Part shown: in pieces, positions 26,746 through 34,933 of the stretch | How positions within the stretch are numbered: the first letter of the stretch is position 1 | Layout of the letters: each line of letters opens with the position of its first letter | Assembly (NCBI GenBank): GCA_022843805.1 | Contig: JALHMY010000001.1 | Coordinates: forward strand, 70,008 to 134,007 | Direction: 5' to 3' | Source: Fuerstiella sp. | GTDB lineage: Bacteria > Planctomycetota > Planctomycetia > Planctomycetales > Planctomycetaceae | Length of the DNA stretch: 64,000 bases | Translations under genes and position numbers: made by a program | Notes under the pieces: generated by a model | What the model was told of the DNA's origin: nothing | What the model saw: only the letters and a program-made list of their open reading frames with translations | Database searches by the model: none

Positions 26746-27532
26746 CTTTACAGGCCGCCGCAGGATTTCGCAGAGCCACGTGCAGATCAATGTTACGGGC
26801 ATTGGCGGTATTGAAACTTTTTCCGCTGAGCTGAAACTGCAATCCTATCGATTTCCGGACAACGCCCGAGTGATCATTGAAGCGTACCGGCAGCTGGAAC
26901 TTGTCCGTTTTGATTTTGGAACAGTCTCGAACACGGAACCGCCTTCGAGCTGCCGGCTGTCCGAATTTGGGACGTTGAATGGTGTGCGATTTCGTCTGAA
27001 GATTGTTTCCGCGGATCCGCCGTCAGGCCGATTGCTGGGTGTGGCGGATCGCATACAACCATGGGACCGGCATCAGGAATCCATACCACGAGTTCCTCTC
27101 CTGGCCGTGAGATCACAGGACCTTGGCCGTGAAATCTGGCGGCTTGATTTCACTGACGAACCTTTGCTGCTGGTCAACACGCGAGTCGCCTCAAGGAAAG
27201 CGCTCGTGCAGTCGGGTGAATTTCAGTCGCTGGTCCTGCCAGAGATTCTTCGAAGTATTCTGAACCGAATTGTACTGGTGGATCAGGTTCGAGCTCCGGA
27301 AGATTCGGACGACTGGACCAGTCGCTGGCTGCGATTCGCGCTGTCGCTGCCGGGGGTTTCGGAAATGCCGGAAGACCCCGATACCGAGCTGGATCTTGAC
27401 TGGATTGATTCAGCCGTGGGTTCATTCTGTCGATGGCGTGGAGCGGATCGCCAGTTCAGCGCATTCTGGCACAATCGCGCGTCACAGCAGGCAGAAGTTG
27501 CGGCAGTTGCGGATCCGGAGGATCCATGTTAG
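26732..27532 (+). CDS. Unrecognised protein, middle gene of the GHKL cassette
   Basis: A 266-residue soluble protein that I cannot assign. The N-terminal half is predicted beta-rich (FTGRRRISQSHVQINV, then NARVIIEAYRQLELVRFDFG). The middle has GREIWRLDFTDEPLLLVN, and the C-terminal third is helical and acidic (PEILRSILNRIVLV; SRWLRFALSLPGV). There is no signal peptide, membrane helix or clear catalytic motif. It overlaps the ATPase gene by 14 bp and the DUF6339-like gene by 7 bp, so all three must be expressed together, probably as a complex or pathway. Confidence 0.82.
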   Translation: MPRLNFTGRRRISQSHVQINVTGIGGIETFSAELKLQSYRFPDNARVIIEAYRQLELVRFDFGTVSNTEPPSSCRLSEFGTLNGVRFRLKIVSADPPSGRLLGVADRIQPWDRHQESIPRVPLLAVRSQDLGREIWRLDFTDEPLLLVNTRVASRKALVQSGEFQSLVLPEILRSILNRIVLVDQVRAPEDSDDWTSRWLRFALSLPGVSEMPEDPDTELDLDWIDSAVGSFCRWRGADRQFSAFWHNRASQQAEVAAVADPEDPC

Positions 27533-28278
27533 CCCGCCGACTCACTCTGACAGGCATCGAGCAGTTTGAATTGTGGCTGCAGCAGCTAAGGCACGATCCG
27601 CATCTGGATGCGCCTCTGGATCTGCTCGTGGGCAGCACGAGTTCCGCACCTCTGGACGTCGAAGTCGACGCCGAGTTTCGAAGTTTTCATTCCCGTCTGG
27701 AGGCTGCCGAGCATCTTTTCAGGATACTTCGTGGCGACCCGTCAACCTTAAGAAGCGATCGCGGCTTCTGGACATGGCTCTCGCTGTGCTGGTTCGACGA
27801 CCTTTGTCCGGTGGTCAGTGAGCGACGAGTTCCGGGAGACGCAGCAAGATGGATCTGCGATCTGGAGAATCCCAGACGAGCGTGTCGACATCTGCTGGCC
27901 GGTCCCTTTCAGATCTATCGGGCACACAGGGACGATCCGTCGCGAGCGCTTTCGCTGCTTTGCGGATCGATTTATCAGGCTGGTCCGCTGGTGAGTCTGA
28001 TCGCCTCACGGCCTTCGCTGGTCACATGCAACGCTGTTGTTGGAGCGGCCACGCGGCTGTATTACAACCATCAGGCGGGAAGGAACCGCCCGGGACTGTC
28101 AGCAAGAGCACCCGGAAGTCCACGTCGATTCGCTGATGTGCTCAGCCAGCTGGACCTCACCTGGGATTTGCATTCACTCACCACGGACGAGCTGCTTGCA
28201 TTGCTGCCGTCCGAGTTCGATCATTTTCACCGAGAAGCGTCAGCCGGAAAATCCCGGCAAAGGTTGTTGCTGGACTGA
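27526..28278 (+). CDS. DUF6339-like protein, third gene of the GHKL cassette
   Basis: A 250-residue soluble protein from ATG 27526, with GGAGG at 27516-27520 inside the preceding gene. Its pattern fits what I remember of DUF6339: LTLTGIEQFELWLQQLR at the start, DRGFWTWLSLCWFDDLCP, then RHLLAGPFQIYRAHRDDP followed by ALSLLCG, and near the end SPRRFADVLSQLDLTWDLH and ALLPSEFDHF. DUF6339 proteins occur at the end of operons with GHKL ATPases, Z1-domain proteins, PD-(D/E)XK proteins and DNA methyltransferases. None of those other partners is present here. The biochemical activity is not known. Confidence 0.72.
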   Translation: MLARRLTLTGIEQFELWLQQLRHDPHLDAPLDLLVGSTSSAPLDVEVDAEFRSFHSRLEAAEHLFRILRGDPSTLRSDRGFWTWLSLCWFDDLCPVVSERRVPGDAARWICDLENPRRACRHLLAGPFQIYRAHRDDPSRALSLLCGSIYQAGPLVSLIASRPSLVTCNAVVGAATRLYYNHQAGRNRPGLSARAPGSPRRFADVLSQLDLTWDLHSLTTDELLALLPSEFDHFHREASAGKSRQRLLLD

Positions 28279-28322
28279 CCGCCGACCTGGAAATGAAGCG
28301 GCCTTGCGTGAATGATCGGCAA

Positions 28323-28676
28323 TTATTCTTTTTCAGTATTTGTCAGGAAACAACCGCCGCTCATAAACATTCCATTGTCACACGGATGGCACCATTCGAT
28401 GCGAACGTTGTACTGAAATTCGCGTGTTTCGCTGGCCATCCGCACAACCACATCACCCGGCGTCACGGCTCCACGATGGAGCAGTCCAATGCCCGTTCGA
28501 CTGATTTCACGAGTCATTGCCGAGATGGTGTTTCCTCGCGGAGTTCGAATTTCAGCCGGGACCGAAAGTTCCAGACGTTCGTTTGTGCGAGCATTGGAAA
28601 CATTGGATTTTCCGATACTCTCAAGTACTCGCCGCAGATCTTCGATCGTTGGCCGACTCCAGGGATCCTGCGTCAT
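28323..28676 (-). CDS. PilZ-domain protein
   Basis: A 117-residue protein from ATG 28676 (GGAG eight bases before; GTG 28688 is an alternative). It has a PilZ-like c-di-GMP site: RTNER as the RxxxR motif near residue 30 and TREISRTGIGLLH in the position of (D/N)xSxxG, with Glu replacing Asp/Asn. The barrel strands are visible (VPAEIRT, GDVVVRMA, YNVRIEWCHP). It is a stand-alone effector, perhaps controlling surface or motility functions. The Glu substitution could weaken ligand binding. Confidence 0.75.
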   Translation of the reverse strand: MTQDPWSRPTIEDLRRVLESIGKSNVSNARTNERLELSVPAEIRTPRGNTISAMTREISRTGIGLLHRGAVTPGDVVVRMASETREFQYNVRIEWCHPCDNGMFMSGGCFLTNTEKE

Positions 28677-28845
28677 CGCTGACTCCACCTGCCTGCTTCC
28701 TGTTCACCTCAACCGCCAGACGCTGAAGAAACGTCTTAAACCATGCGGCTGAAAAGCGACTTTCGTCGTCGGAAACTTAGTGCACAGACCGGGCGAAGTA
28801 GCCAAAGAACAACCGGAACGGTGGATTTTACTACCCTGATCTGTA

Positions 28846-30660
28846 TTAGCGTTCCGCATGAACCGGTTTATTCCGCCGTGGAGCAAACAGCAGGATTGCA
28901 ACGATTATGCCGCCGAAGATCAGCCCCCATGTTCGCATGGAGATTCGAGTGAGCGGGCCACCCAGTTTAACGACTGGCGTGCCATCGACAGCAGCGACCG
29001 GTCCCGGTGTCGTTTCAAGTCCCGTGTGGAAAGACGCCGACTGGAACGGATCGTCTTCAAATCCTGGATTTCGCGACATTGAAACTGTGCGGGTCGGGGC
29101 AACGGCACCGGAACGATCCTGAGAACTGGCAAAGGCTGCGAATGAACTGTCATCACTGACCGTACGGTGTGAGTTTTTGGCAAAACCGCTGCCCCATGAG
29201 TCTTCACTTTCACTTCCGGACTTCTCAGGAGTTTCTGATGCCGCAAAACCGGTCGCTTCGGCAGATGTCAGGCTGGCCTGTCGCAGTGTCTCTTCAGCGT
29301 CAGAAGCCTGTTTCCACTGAAATCCCTCCTGGTCAGCGTGTGCTTTCACATCCGCCAGCCCCACCTGAGCGAAGGGGTCTTTTCCATCAAAGAGTTCCGC
29401 ATTCCCGGTTTGGCTTTTGTCTGCCTGAACCAGCAATTGATTGGCTGCAAGGACAGTCTTTGAGAGCCTGCCAGCGGATTTCGCAGTTTTGCCAAAATCT
29501 GCCGACTTCTCCTGACTGGTCTCCTGCACAACCTGACCATTCACTGGAGTGATCTTTCTCACGCGCCGTGCCGCAGAAGCTGTGGCCTGAGAGTCGCCGG
29601 AGAGCAGGGCGTCGAAATCGCGGGCCTGAGTTCCTGAGCGACCCGCCTTTTTGTCACTCAGTGCGACTGCATTCTCCCGGGATGACTCCTCAGCCGACGT
29701 TTCGAAATCGGCCTGCAGAGCACGAAACATTTCCTGATAGTCTTCGCCCGAATCTTCCTTGTCGACGGAATCTTCAACGGTGACTGCAGAAGCCTTCCGC
29801 ACACCAGCAGACTCCCCACGGCTCGCGTTATGCCGGGAAACCAGAGCTTCCAGGTCCGCTGCAGGATTTCCGGTAGAATGCGATGGCTTCTTCTTCGACT
29901 GAATCAGAGGTTCCGCTGCGGAATCGGCCTGACCCTCAGGATCGAGTGCCGCCAGCAATTCCTCGTTTTCAAACGGATTTTCAGCCGCCTTTTTGCTGAC
30001 CGGAGCTTTCGCAGCCGCGGTGTTTCGGACAGTCTTCTTCTCCGCTGACTTCGTATCCGCCAGCTGATCAGCAACCGGCTTGCCGCCCAATGGCTTATCA
30101 GCGAGGGCCTTATCAGCAGTGGTTTTGCCTGTACTCGTTTTTTGAGTCACCTTTTCACTTTTTGATGCGGCGAGTGCATCGAGTTCGGCCAGTCGCTCCG
30201 CCTCACTCTGCACCTTTGCGGATTTCTTTGCGGTTTCTGTGCCGGGACGCTCCAGGAACGGATCAGCTTCCAGTTCCTTCCGGCGATTCCCTCTCGCCAG
30301 CAGAGAATCGAACGGATTGGGCAATTTGGTATCACCTGAGGCCTCAGCGGCTTTTGTGTCAGCTACTGCCGAGCCTGCTGACTCCTCCGCTGCGGGTGTA
30401 TTTTTCTTCATAGGTGACCATGAGGACAGTCTGGTTCCCAGAGCCGGTTTATCCGCTGTCGTTTCGGTTCCAGCGACGGCTGAGCTACTGCTGCCTTCGG
30501 TCTGACGGCGTTCGTCTTCTGCGATTTCCTGCAGTGTTTTGTAATCTGAGGGAGATCCGGATGCGAACATGTCGCGTAAACGACTGCCAGCACATCCTGC
30601 ACCAGAAGCACACACCAACATGGCCAGGCCACTGTACACAAGTTTTCTGGAAGCTGACAT
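28846..30660 (-). CDS. Long disordered exported protein with C-terminal membrane anchor
   Basis: A 604-residue protein from ATG 30660. A signal-like N-terminus (KLVYSGLAMLVCASGAGCAG) may end in a weak lipobox. About 520 residues of Ala-, Ser-, Lys- and Glu-rich low-complexity sequence follow, with little predicted fold. The protein ends in a single membrane helix, TWGLIFGGIIVAILLFA, followed by the basic tail PRRNKPV. No enzymatic domain is visible. It may be an envelope-spanning tether between two membranes or between membrane and wall. No family was recognised. Confidence 0.7.
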   Translation of the reverse strand: MSASRKLVYSGLAMLVCASGAGCAGSRLRDMFASGSPSDYKTLQEIAEDERRQTEGSSSSAVAGTETTADKPALGTRLSSWSPMKKNTPAAEESAGSAVADTKAAEASGDTKLPNPFDSLLARGNRRKELEADPFLERPGTETAKKSAKVQSEAERLAELDALAASKSEKVTQKTSTGKTTADKALADKPLGGKPVADQLADTKSAEKKTVRNTAAAKAPVSKKAAENPFENEELLAALDPEGQADSAAEPLIQSKKKPSHSTGNPAADLEALVSRHNASRGESAGVRKASAVTVEDSVDKEDSGEDYQEMFRALQADFETSAEESSRENAVALSDKKAGRSGTQARDFDALLSGDSQATASAARRVRKITPVNGQVVQETSQEKSADFGKTAKSAGRLSKTVLAANQLLVQADKSQTGNAELFDGKDPFAQVGLADVKAHADQEGFQWKQASDAEETLRQASLTSAEATGFAASETPEKSGSESEDSWGSGFAKNSHRTVSDDSSFAAFASSQDRSGAVAPTRTVSMSRNPGFEDDPFQSASFHTGLETTPGPVAAVDGTPVVKLGGPLTRISMRTWGLIFGGIIVAILLFAPRRNKPVHAER

Positions 30661-31003
30661 AATGCCGTCCCCTGCCGAAGATAACAGACTTCGCCGCCAC
30701 AGGGATCGCCAAAGCAATTTGACGACCCCGACTACCCCTTCGTTCGTATCGGCAATCCGGAATACTCGTGAGAAATCGCAGAGGACGGTTGAATCGATTC
30801 TGCAAATTCTGTCGGTTACAGCATCCGGTTGTACCGATTCAGCTGACCTGTGAATCTGCGTAAAGCGTATCGATCATCCGGATTGCACGGGAAGTTGTTT
30901 GCCTGGGCGGTCTGGCCTGCTACGTTACTCCACGTTTTCGAATTTCGACAGAAGTTCTGGTCCGGCCAGCCTGTCCGCACAACGCCAACGATTCAGAGAT
31001 CAC

Positions 31004-32431
31004 GTGAACACCAACAAATCCACGCTGCTGATTGTCTTTCTGACGGTATTTATTGACCTGCTTGGGTTTGGAATCGTTCTTCCGCTGTTACCGCGGTACG
31101 GTTCTTACTTCAACATCGGGTATCGGGAGCTGGGACTGCTGATGGCATCATTTTCAGCCATGCAGTTCGTCTTTGCCCCGATGTGGGGATCAATGTCAGA
31201 CCGGGTCGGGCGGCGGCCCATTCTTCTGCTCGGCCTGTTCGGATCCACGATGTCCTATGTCCTGTTTGGTCTGGCCTCATCACTGGGCCGGGATGGATCC
31301 GTTCTGGGGATGGGACCCGTTCCCTGGCTGTTTATTGCCCGAATTGGCGCAGGTATTGCCGGAGCCACAATCTCGACCGCCCAGGCAGTGATTGCAGACT
31401 GCACCGGGATTGAAGGGCGGGGACGTGGAATGGCCCTCATAGGGGCAGCCTTTGGAATCGGCTTCACATTCGGCCCCCTGATTGGGGCTGCGTCAACATC
31501 CGAGGACGCGCTTGTTGGTCTGAACGATGCCCAGTATCAGGCAGTTCTTGCATGGTCAGAGCCCGAAGCGACGCTGACTGCCGATCAGTTTCTCGCCGAA
31601 ATGGATCAGCACGAGACAATGCGGCAGGCGGACCGGGAAGCTGCTCAGGTGCTGCTTCAGGAACCCATGACTCGTCAGCTGTTGCGTCAGAAGCTGACAG
31701 AACCTCCCACATCCGCGCCTGGTTATATTGCCGCAACTCTGTCAGGCCTGGCGTTTCTGCTGGCGTTTGCAAAACTGAAGGAGTCGCGTCCTGCCGGGCA
31801 ATCGGCCGGAGCGGTCACTCACCGTAGATCGTGGCTCAACATTTCGCAGCTGAAAACTCATCTGTCCCGACCGGCATTGTCCATTATTCTCATCTCCGTG
31901 TTTATCACGACATTTGGCTTTGCACAGTTCGAAAGTACTCTGTCGCTGCTCACAAGAGAATTTGGATACGGTTCTCGCTCCAACTTTTTTCTGTACGCAT
32001 ACGTCGGATTTGTGCTGTCGATCGGGCAGGGCATGCTGGTTCGGCGATTTCTGCCTCGAATTGGCGAATACCGTATGGCGCTGACTGGCGTCACTCTGAT
32101 GACGATCGGGTTTGTGCTCATCGGACTCACGGCTGGCAAAGTTTTCCCCGGAATCGCTCTGTGGTTTATTCTGCCTGTCGTAGTAATCGGATTTTCTGCC
32201 GTGACACCGTCCCTGCAGTCGCTTTTATCGCAGGCCGCGTCGCAGGATGAGCAGGGGTCTGTACTGGGAACCGGGCAGAGCCTGTCGTCGCTGGCGAGAA
32301 TTCTGGGGCCTTATACGGGAATTCAGCTGCTCAAATATTCCACGGCAACTCCCTATTTTCTGGGAGCCAGTCTGATTCTGTTCGGTGGAATTATGATTTC
32401 ACGACTGAAGAAAAAGCCCTCAGGAGAATGA
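31004..32431 (+). CDS. MFS transporter, TetA-like
   Basis: A 475-residue major facilitator protein from GTG 31004; the frame is open from 30899 but the first membrane helix (TLLIVFLTVFIDLLGFG) starts just after this GTG. The cytoplasmic loop motif A reads GSMSDRVGRRPILLLG, and motif C-like IARIGAGIAGATIS follows, as in TetA-type drug/H+ antiporters. Twelve helices are interrupted after helix 6 by a loop of about 90 charged residues (DQFLAEMDQHETMRQAD). The substrate is unknown. Its last 12 bases overlap the convergent DUF1501 gene. Confidence 0.88.
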   Translation: MNTNKSTLLIVFLTVFIDLLGFGIVLPLLPRYGSYFNIGYRELGLLMASFSAMQFVFAPMWGSMSDRVGRRPILLLGLFGSTMSYVLFGLASSLGRDGSVLGMGPVPWLFIARIGAGIAGATISTAQAVIADCTGIEGRGRGMALIGAAFGIGFTFGPLIGAASTSEDALVGLNDAQYQAVLAWSEPEATLTADQFLAEMDQHETMRQADREAAQVLLQEPMTRQLLRQKLTEPPTSAPGYIAATLSGLAFLLAFAKLKESRPAGQSAGAVTHRRSWLNISQLKTHLSRPALSIILISVFITTFGFAQFESTLSLLTREFGYGSRSNFFLYAYVGFVLSIGQGMLVRRFLPRIGEYRMALTGVTLMTIGFVLIGLTAGKVFPGIALWFILPVVVIGFSAVTPSLQSLLSQAASQDEQGSVLGTGQSLSSLARILGPYTGIQLLKYSTATPYFLGASLILFGGIMISRLKKKPSGE

Positions 32432-33874
32432 GACGGGCTCGTCGTGATAAATCTGGTGAGGGCGTCCGAATTCGTCCTGCCACGCAGCCGTAGAGGGGAT
32501 ACCCAGAGCGTTATAGATGGTGGCAGCAAGATTCTCCGGCCGCTGCGGCGATTTGATGGGATAGGCACCGTCTTTGTCGGAGGCACCAACCACCACACCA
32601 CCAGGAACTCCTCCTCCGGCAACGAACACCGACTGTACGGCACCCCAGTGGTCACGCCCGGGAACTTTGCTTTCTCCGCCTCCGGCATTGATTTTTGGTG
32701 TCCGCCCCATTTCGCCACACATAACGATCAGGGTCTCATCCAGCAAACCGCGATCGTCGAGATCATCCAGCAGCGCGGAAATACCCCGATCCGCCGGAGG
32801 CAGCAGACAGTCACGCAGCAGCGGGAAGTTATTCTCATGCGTATCCCACGCCTCATTGTTACCGAGATTGACCTGTACGAGGCCAACTCCCTGCTCGATC
32901 AGCTGCCGAGTCATCAGCAGCGACCATCCGAATGCATTGCGGCCATATCGATCGAGGTCTCGCGGATCAGCGTTGTGAACGTCAAACGCCTTCTGTACAC
33001 GAACATCAGTCAGCAGCGAAATGGCCGATTGTCGATGCCTGTCGAAATTCTCCACGGCAGCTGATCGCTCCAGTTCAGCTCGCTGCCTGTCCAGCATCGA
33101 CAGAAGCTGGCTGCGATGACCGAGCCTTGAAACATCAAGGCCTTCCGGCAGGCTCAGACTGGGCGCCTGAAATTTCAGGTTCGGATTCCTTTCACGACCA
33201 CGAACAAAGTGATATTCATAATCCGGATAAGCACCGTAGGATTTCGGGTTGTAGGGAGATGCTTCGACGAACCATGGATCTCGATGGTGACCCATCTGAC
33301 CACCGAACTGACCGGGAAGTACTCGGCCTGTGTTGTGAATCAGGCGTTCCGGGAGCACGATCGCTGTTGGCAGATTATTGTTTCGCCGGGGAAGGCTGTC
33401 CCCCACAACCGAAGCGATCGAGGGCCAGTCACCGGGCTGAGGCTTGCTGGCATCGAAGGTGGGCGGCATGGGAGTACGGCCGGTCAGGATGGTCATATGA
33501 CCCTGAGAATGTTCGTTGTAGGGAGTTGTCAGCGAACGAATAAGACTCCATTTCTGACTGCGAGCAGCCAGCATGGGCAGGTGTTCACAGATTTGTACTC
33601 CGGGAGTGCGAGTTGCCACGGGAGAAAATTCTCCCCGAATTCCGGCCGGTGCATCCGGTTTGGGGTCAAAGCTGTCATGCTGTGTCAGACCACCGGAAAG
33701 GAAAATAAAGATGACGGATTTGGCCTGGCGAGTCCGAAGTGTGGCGGCCGGAACAGCATCAGCGGCCTGCAATGCCGTCACATGATTGAGGCCAAGTCCC
33801 AGCAGACTGATTGATCCGGCCTGCAGCATAGTGCGGCGTGATCGACTTTCGTGTTCAGTAAGCCGCGAAAGCAT
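32420..33874 (-). CDS. DUF1501 (sulfatase-like fold) Tat-exported protein
   Basis: A 484-residue DUF1501 protein from ATG 33874. The leader ESRSRRTMLQAGSISLLGLG is Tat-like. Family signatures are KSVIFIFLSGGLTQHDSFDPKPDAP, broken by typical glycine turns, GEFSPVATRTPGVQICEHLP, EQGVGLVQVNLG, WDTHENNF and TLIVMCGEMGRTPKIN, plus GRDHWG. DUF1501 is related to alkaline phosphatase/sulfatase-type folds; activity is not established. A second copy lies at 36464-37915. It overlaps the convergent MFS gene by 12 bp at the 3' end. Confidence 0.92.
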   Translation of the reverse strand: MLSRLTEHESRSRRTMLQAGSISLLGLGLNHVTALQAADAVPAATLRTRQAKSVIFIFLSGGLTQHDSFDPKPDAPAGIRGEFSPVATRTPGVQICEHLPMLAARSQKWSLIRSLTTPYNEHSQGHMTILTGRTPMPPTFDASKPQPGDWPSIASVVGDSLPRRNNNLPTAIVLPERLIHNTGRVLPGQFGGQMGHHRDPWFVEASPYNPKSYGAYPDYEYHFVRGRERNPNLKFQAPSLSLPEGLDVSRLGHRSQLLSMLDRQRAELERSAAVENFDRHRQSAISLLTDVRVQKAFDVHNADPRDLDRYGRNAFGWSLLMTRQLIEQGVGLVQVNLGNNEAWDTHENNFPLLRDCLLPPADRGISALLDDLDDRGLLDETLIVMCGEMGRTPKINAGGGESKVPGRDHWGAVQSVFVAGGGVPGGVVVGASDKDGAYPIKSPQRPENLAATIYNALGIPSTAAWQDEFGRPHQIYHDEPVSFS

Positions 33875-34933
33875 TGAGCATACTCCGAAGTACAGTTCGC
33901 CAGGGACATGACAGCAATGCAGCCGATCATACCTGATACCTGCAGCATCCTCCAGCCCCATCCGGCATCACACCGTCAGACCACTCTCCGCGTGCCTCCC
34001 CTCCCCGCGCACCTCCCCTCCCACGCAGCGAAGCGAAGTGGGAGGGGTCGGCCGAAGGCCGGGGGAGGGCCCGCCACGTATTGCACTCAACGACGTACCA
34101 ATAACACCTTCGCCCCGCTGGTCACCGGCCCCCTCCCGATCTTGCTTCGCTCGATCGACCTCCCCCGGCTTCGCCGGGAGAGGAGGTGAAAAAAAACCTC
34201 CCCTCCCACGCAGCGAAGCGAAGTGGGAGGGGTCGGCCGACAGGCCGGGGGAGGGCCCGCCGCGTATTGCACTCAACGACGTACCAACAACACCCTCGCC
34301 CCGCCGTTCACCAACCCCCTCCCGATCTCGCTGCCGCTCGATCGACCTCCCCCAGCTTCGCTGGGAGAGGAGGTGAAAAAAACCCTCCCCTCGCGCGAAA
34401 GCTTCCTCTCCCATGCAACAGAGTGCTGCAGGAGGTCGGCCATCAGGGCTCCGGAGACAACGTTGCACGTGATGAACGACGCACGGCCTTGCGTCATCTG
34501 AGACCGCGTTTACTTTCATGATGTTCAGCACGCATTACACTGGCACGATTTTCACTCGCACTTCATAAACGGATTTCCCGACAGGCTGAACCGGAAGCAA
34601 GTCGTATAGAATACGGATTGGCTTTAGCGCTTAAGGCTGAACTCAGCCGAAACAACAACGTAGCCGGGGAACCGCTTTTATCCACGACCTGACGGTCGGC
34701 AATTCCGTCTCTGCGGCGATGTTGCCGCCAGATTTTTCTGCGAGCTTCGACTTACAAAATCGCGGAAATTGCAGACACTTATCTCTGGACACAATCCACA
34801 AAGCAAAAGAAATTCACTCTGATACAATCCCTGCAAAACATTCCACGCTCTGATCGTGCTGCACGCTGAGCGGAAGTTTGTGAAACGACCTGCCTGTAAC
34901 CTGCCATCTCGCTCCCAATCAGGATGAATTACT
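33875..34933. other. Long intergenic region holding a repeat cluster
   Basis: Over 1 kb between divergent genes (DUF1501, minus; PQQ protein, plus). Positions 33990-34391 are tandem GC-rich repeats, listed separately. From about 34400 to 34930 no gene is convincing; a plus-strand frame without a good start runs roughly 34535-34690 and looks weakly coding, perhaps decayed sequence. Promoters for both flanking genes should lie here. Confidence 0.4.
33990..34391. repeat. Tandem GC-rich multi-hairpin repeat, inverse orientation
   Basis: The same element as at 23163-23470, on the opposite strand. TTGCACTC markers at 34081 and 34267 give a 186-bp period. Each unit contains the CCCTCCCAC...GTGGGAGGGG pair, GGCCGAAGGCC (with one insertion in the second copy) and a CCTCCCCCRGCTTCG hairpin. 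A T/A-rich spacer (GGTGAAAAAA on this strand) separates units. Sequence agreement with the first cluster is high, which shows recent spread or conversion between the two loci 10.8 kb apart. Confidence 0.85.

Noticed and set aside
33968-34531. A 187-codon minus-strand frame through the second repeat cluster
   Set aside because: It consists of translated repeat units with the same peptides as chance frames in the first cluster.
34535-34690. Weak plus-strand frame (IEYGLALALKAELS)
   Set aside because: There is no start codon, ribosome-binding site or recognised family; it may be decayed sequence, so it was not listed as a gene.
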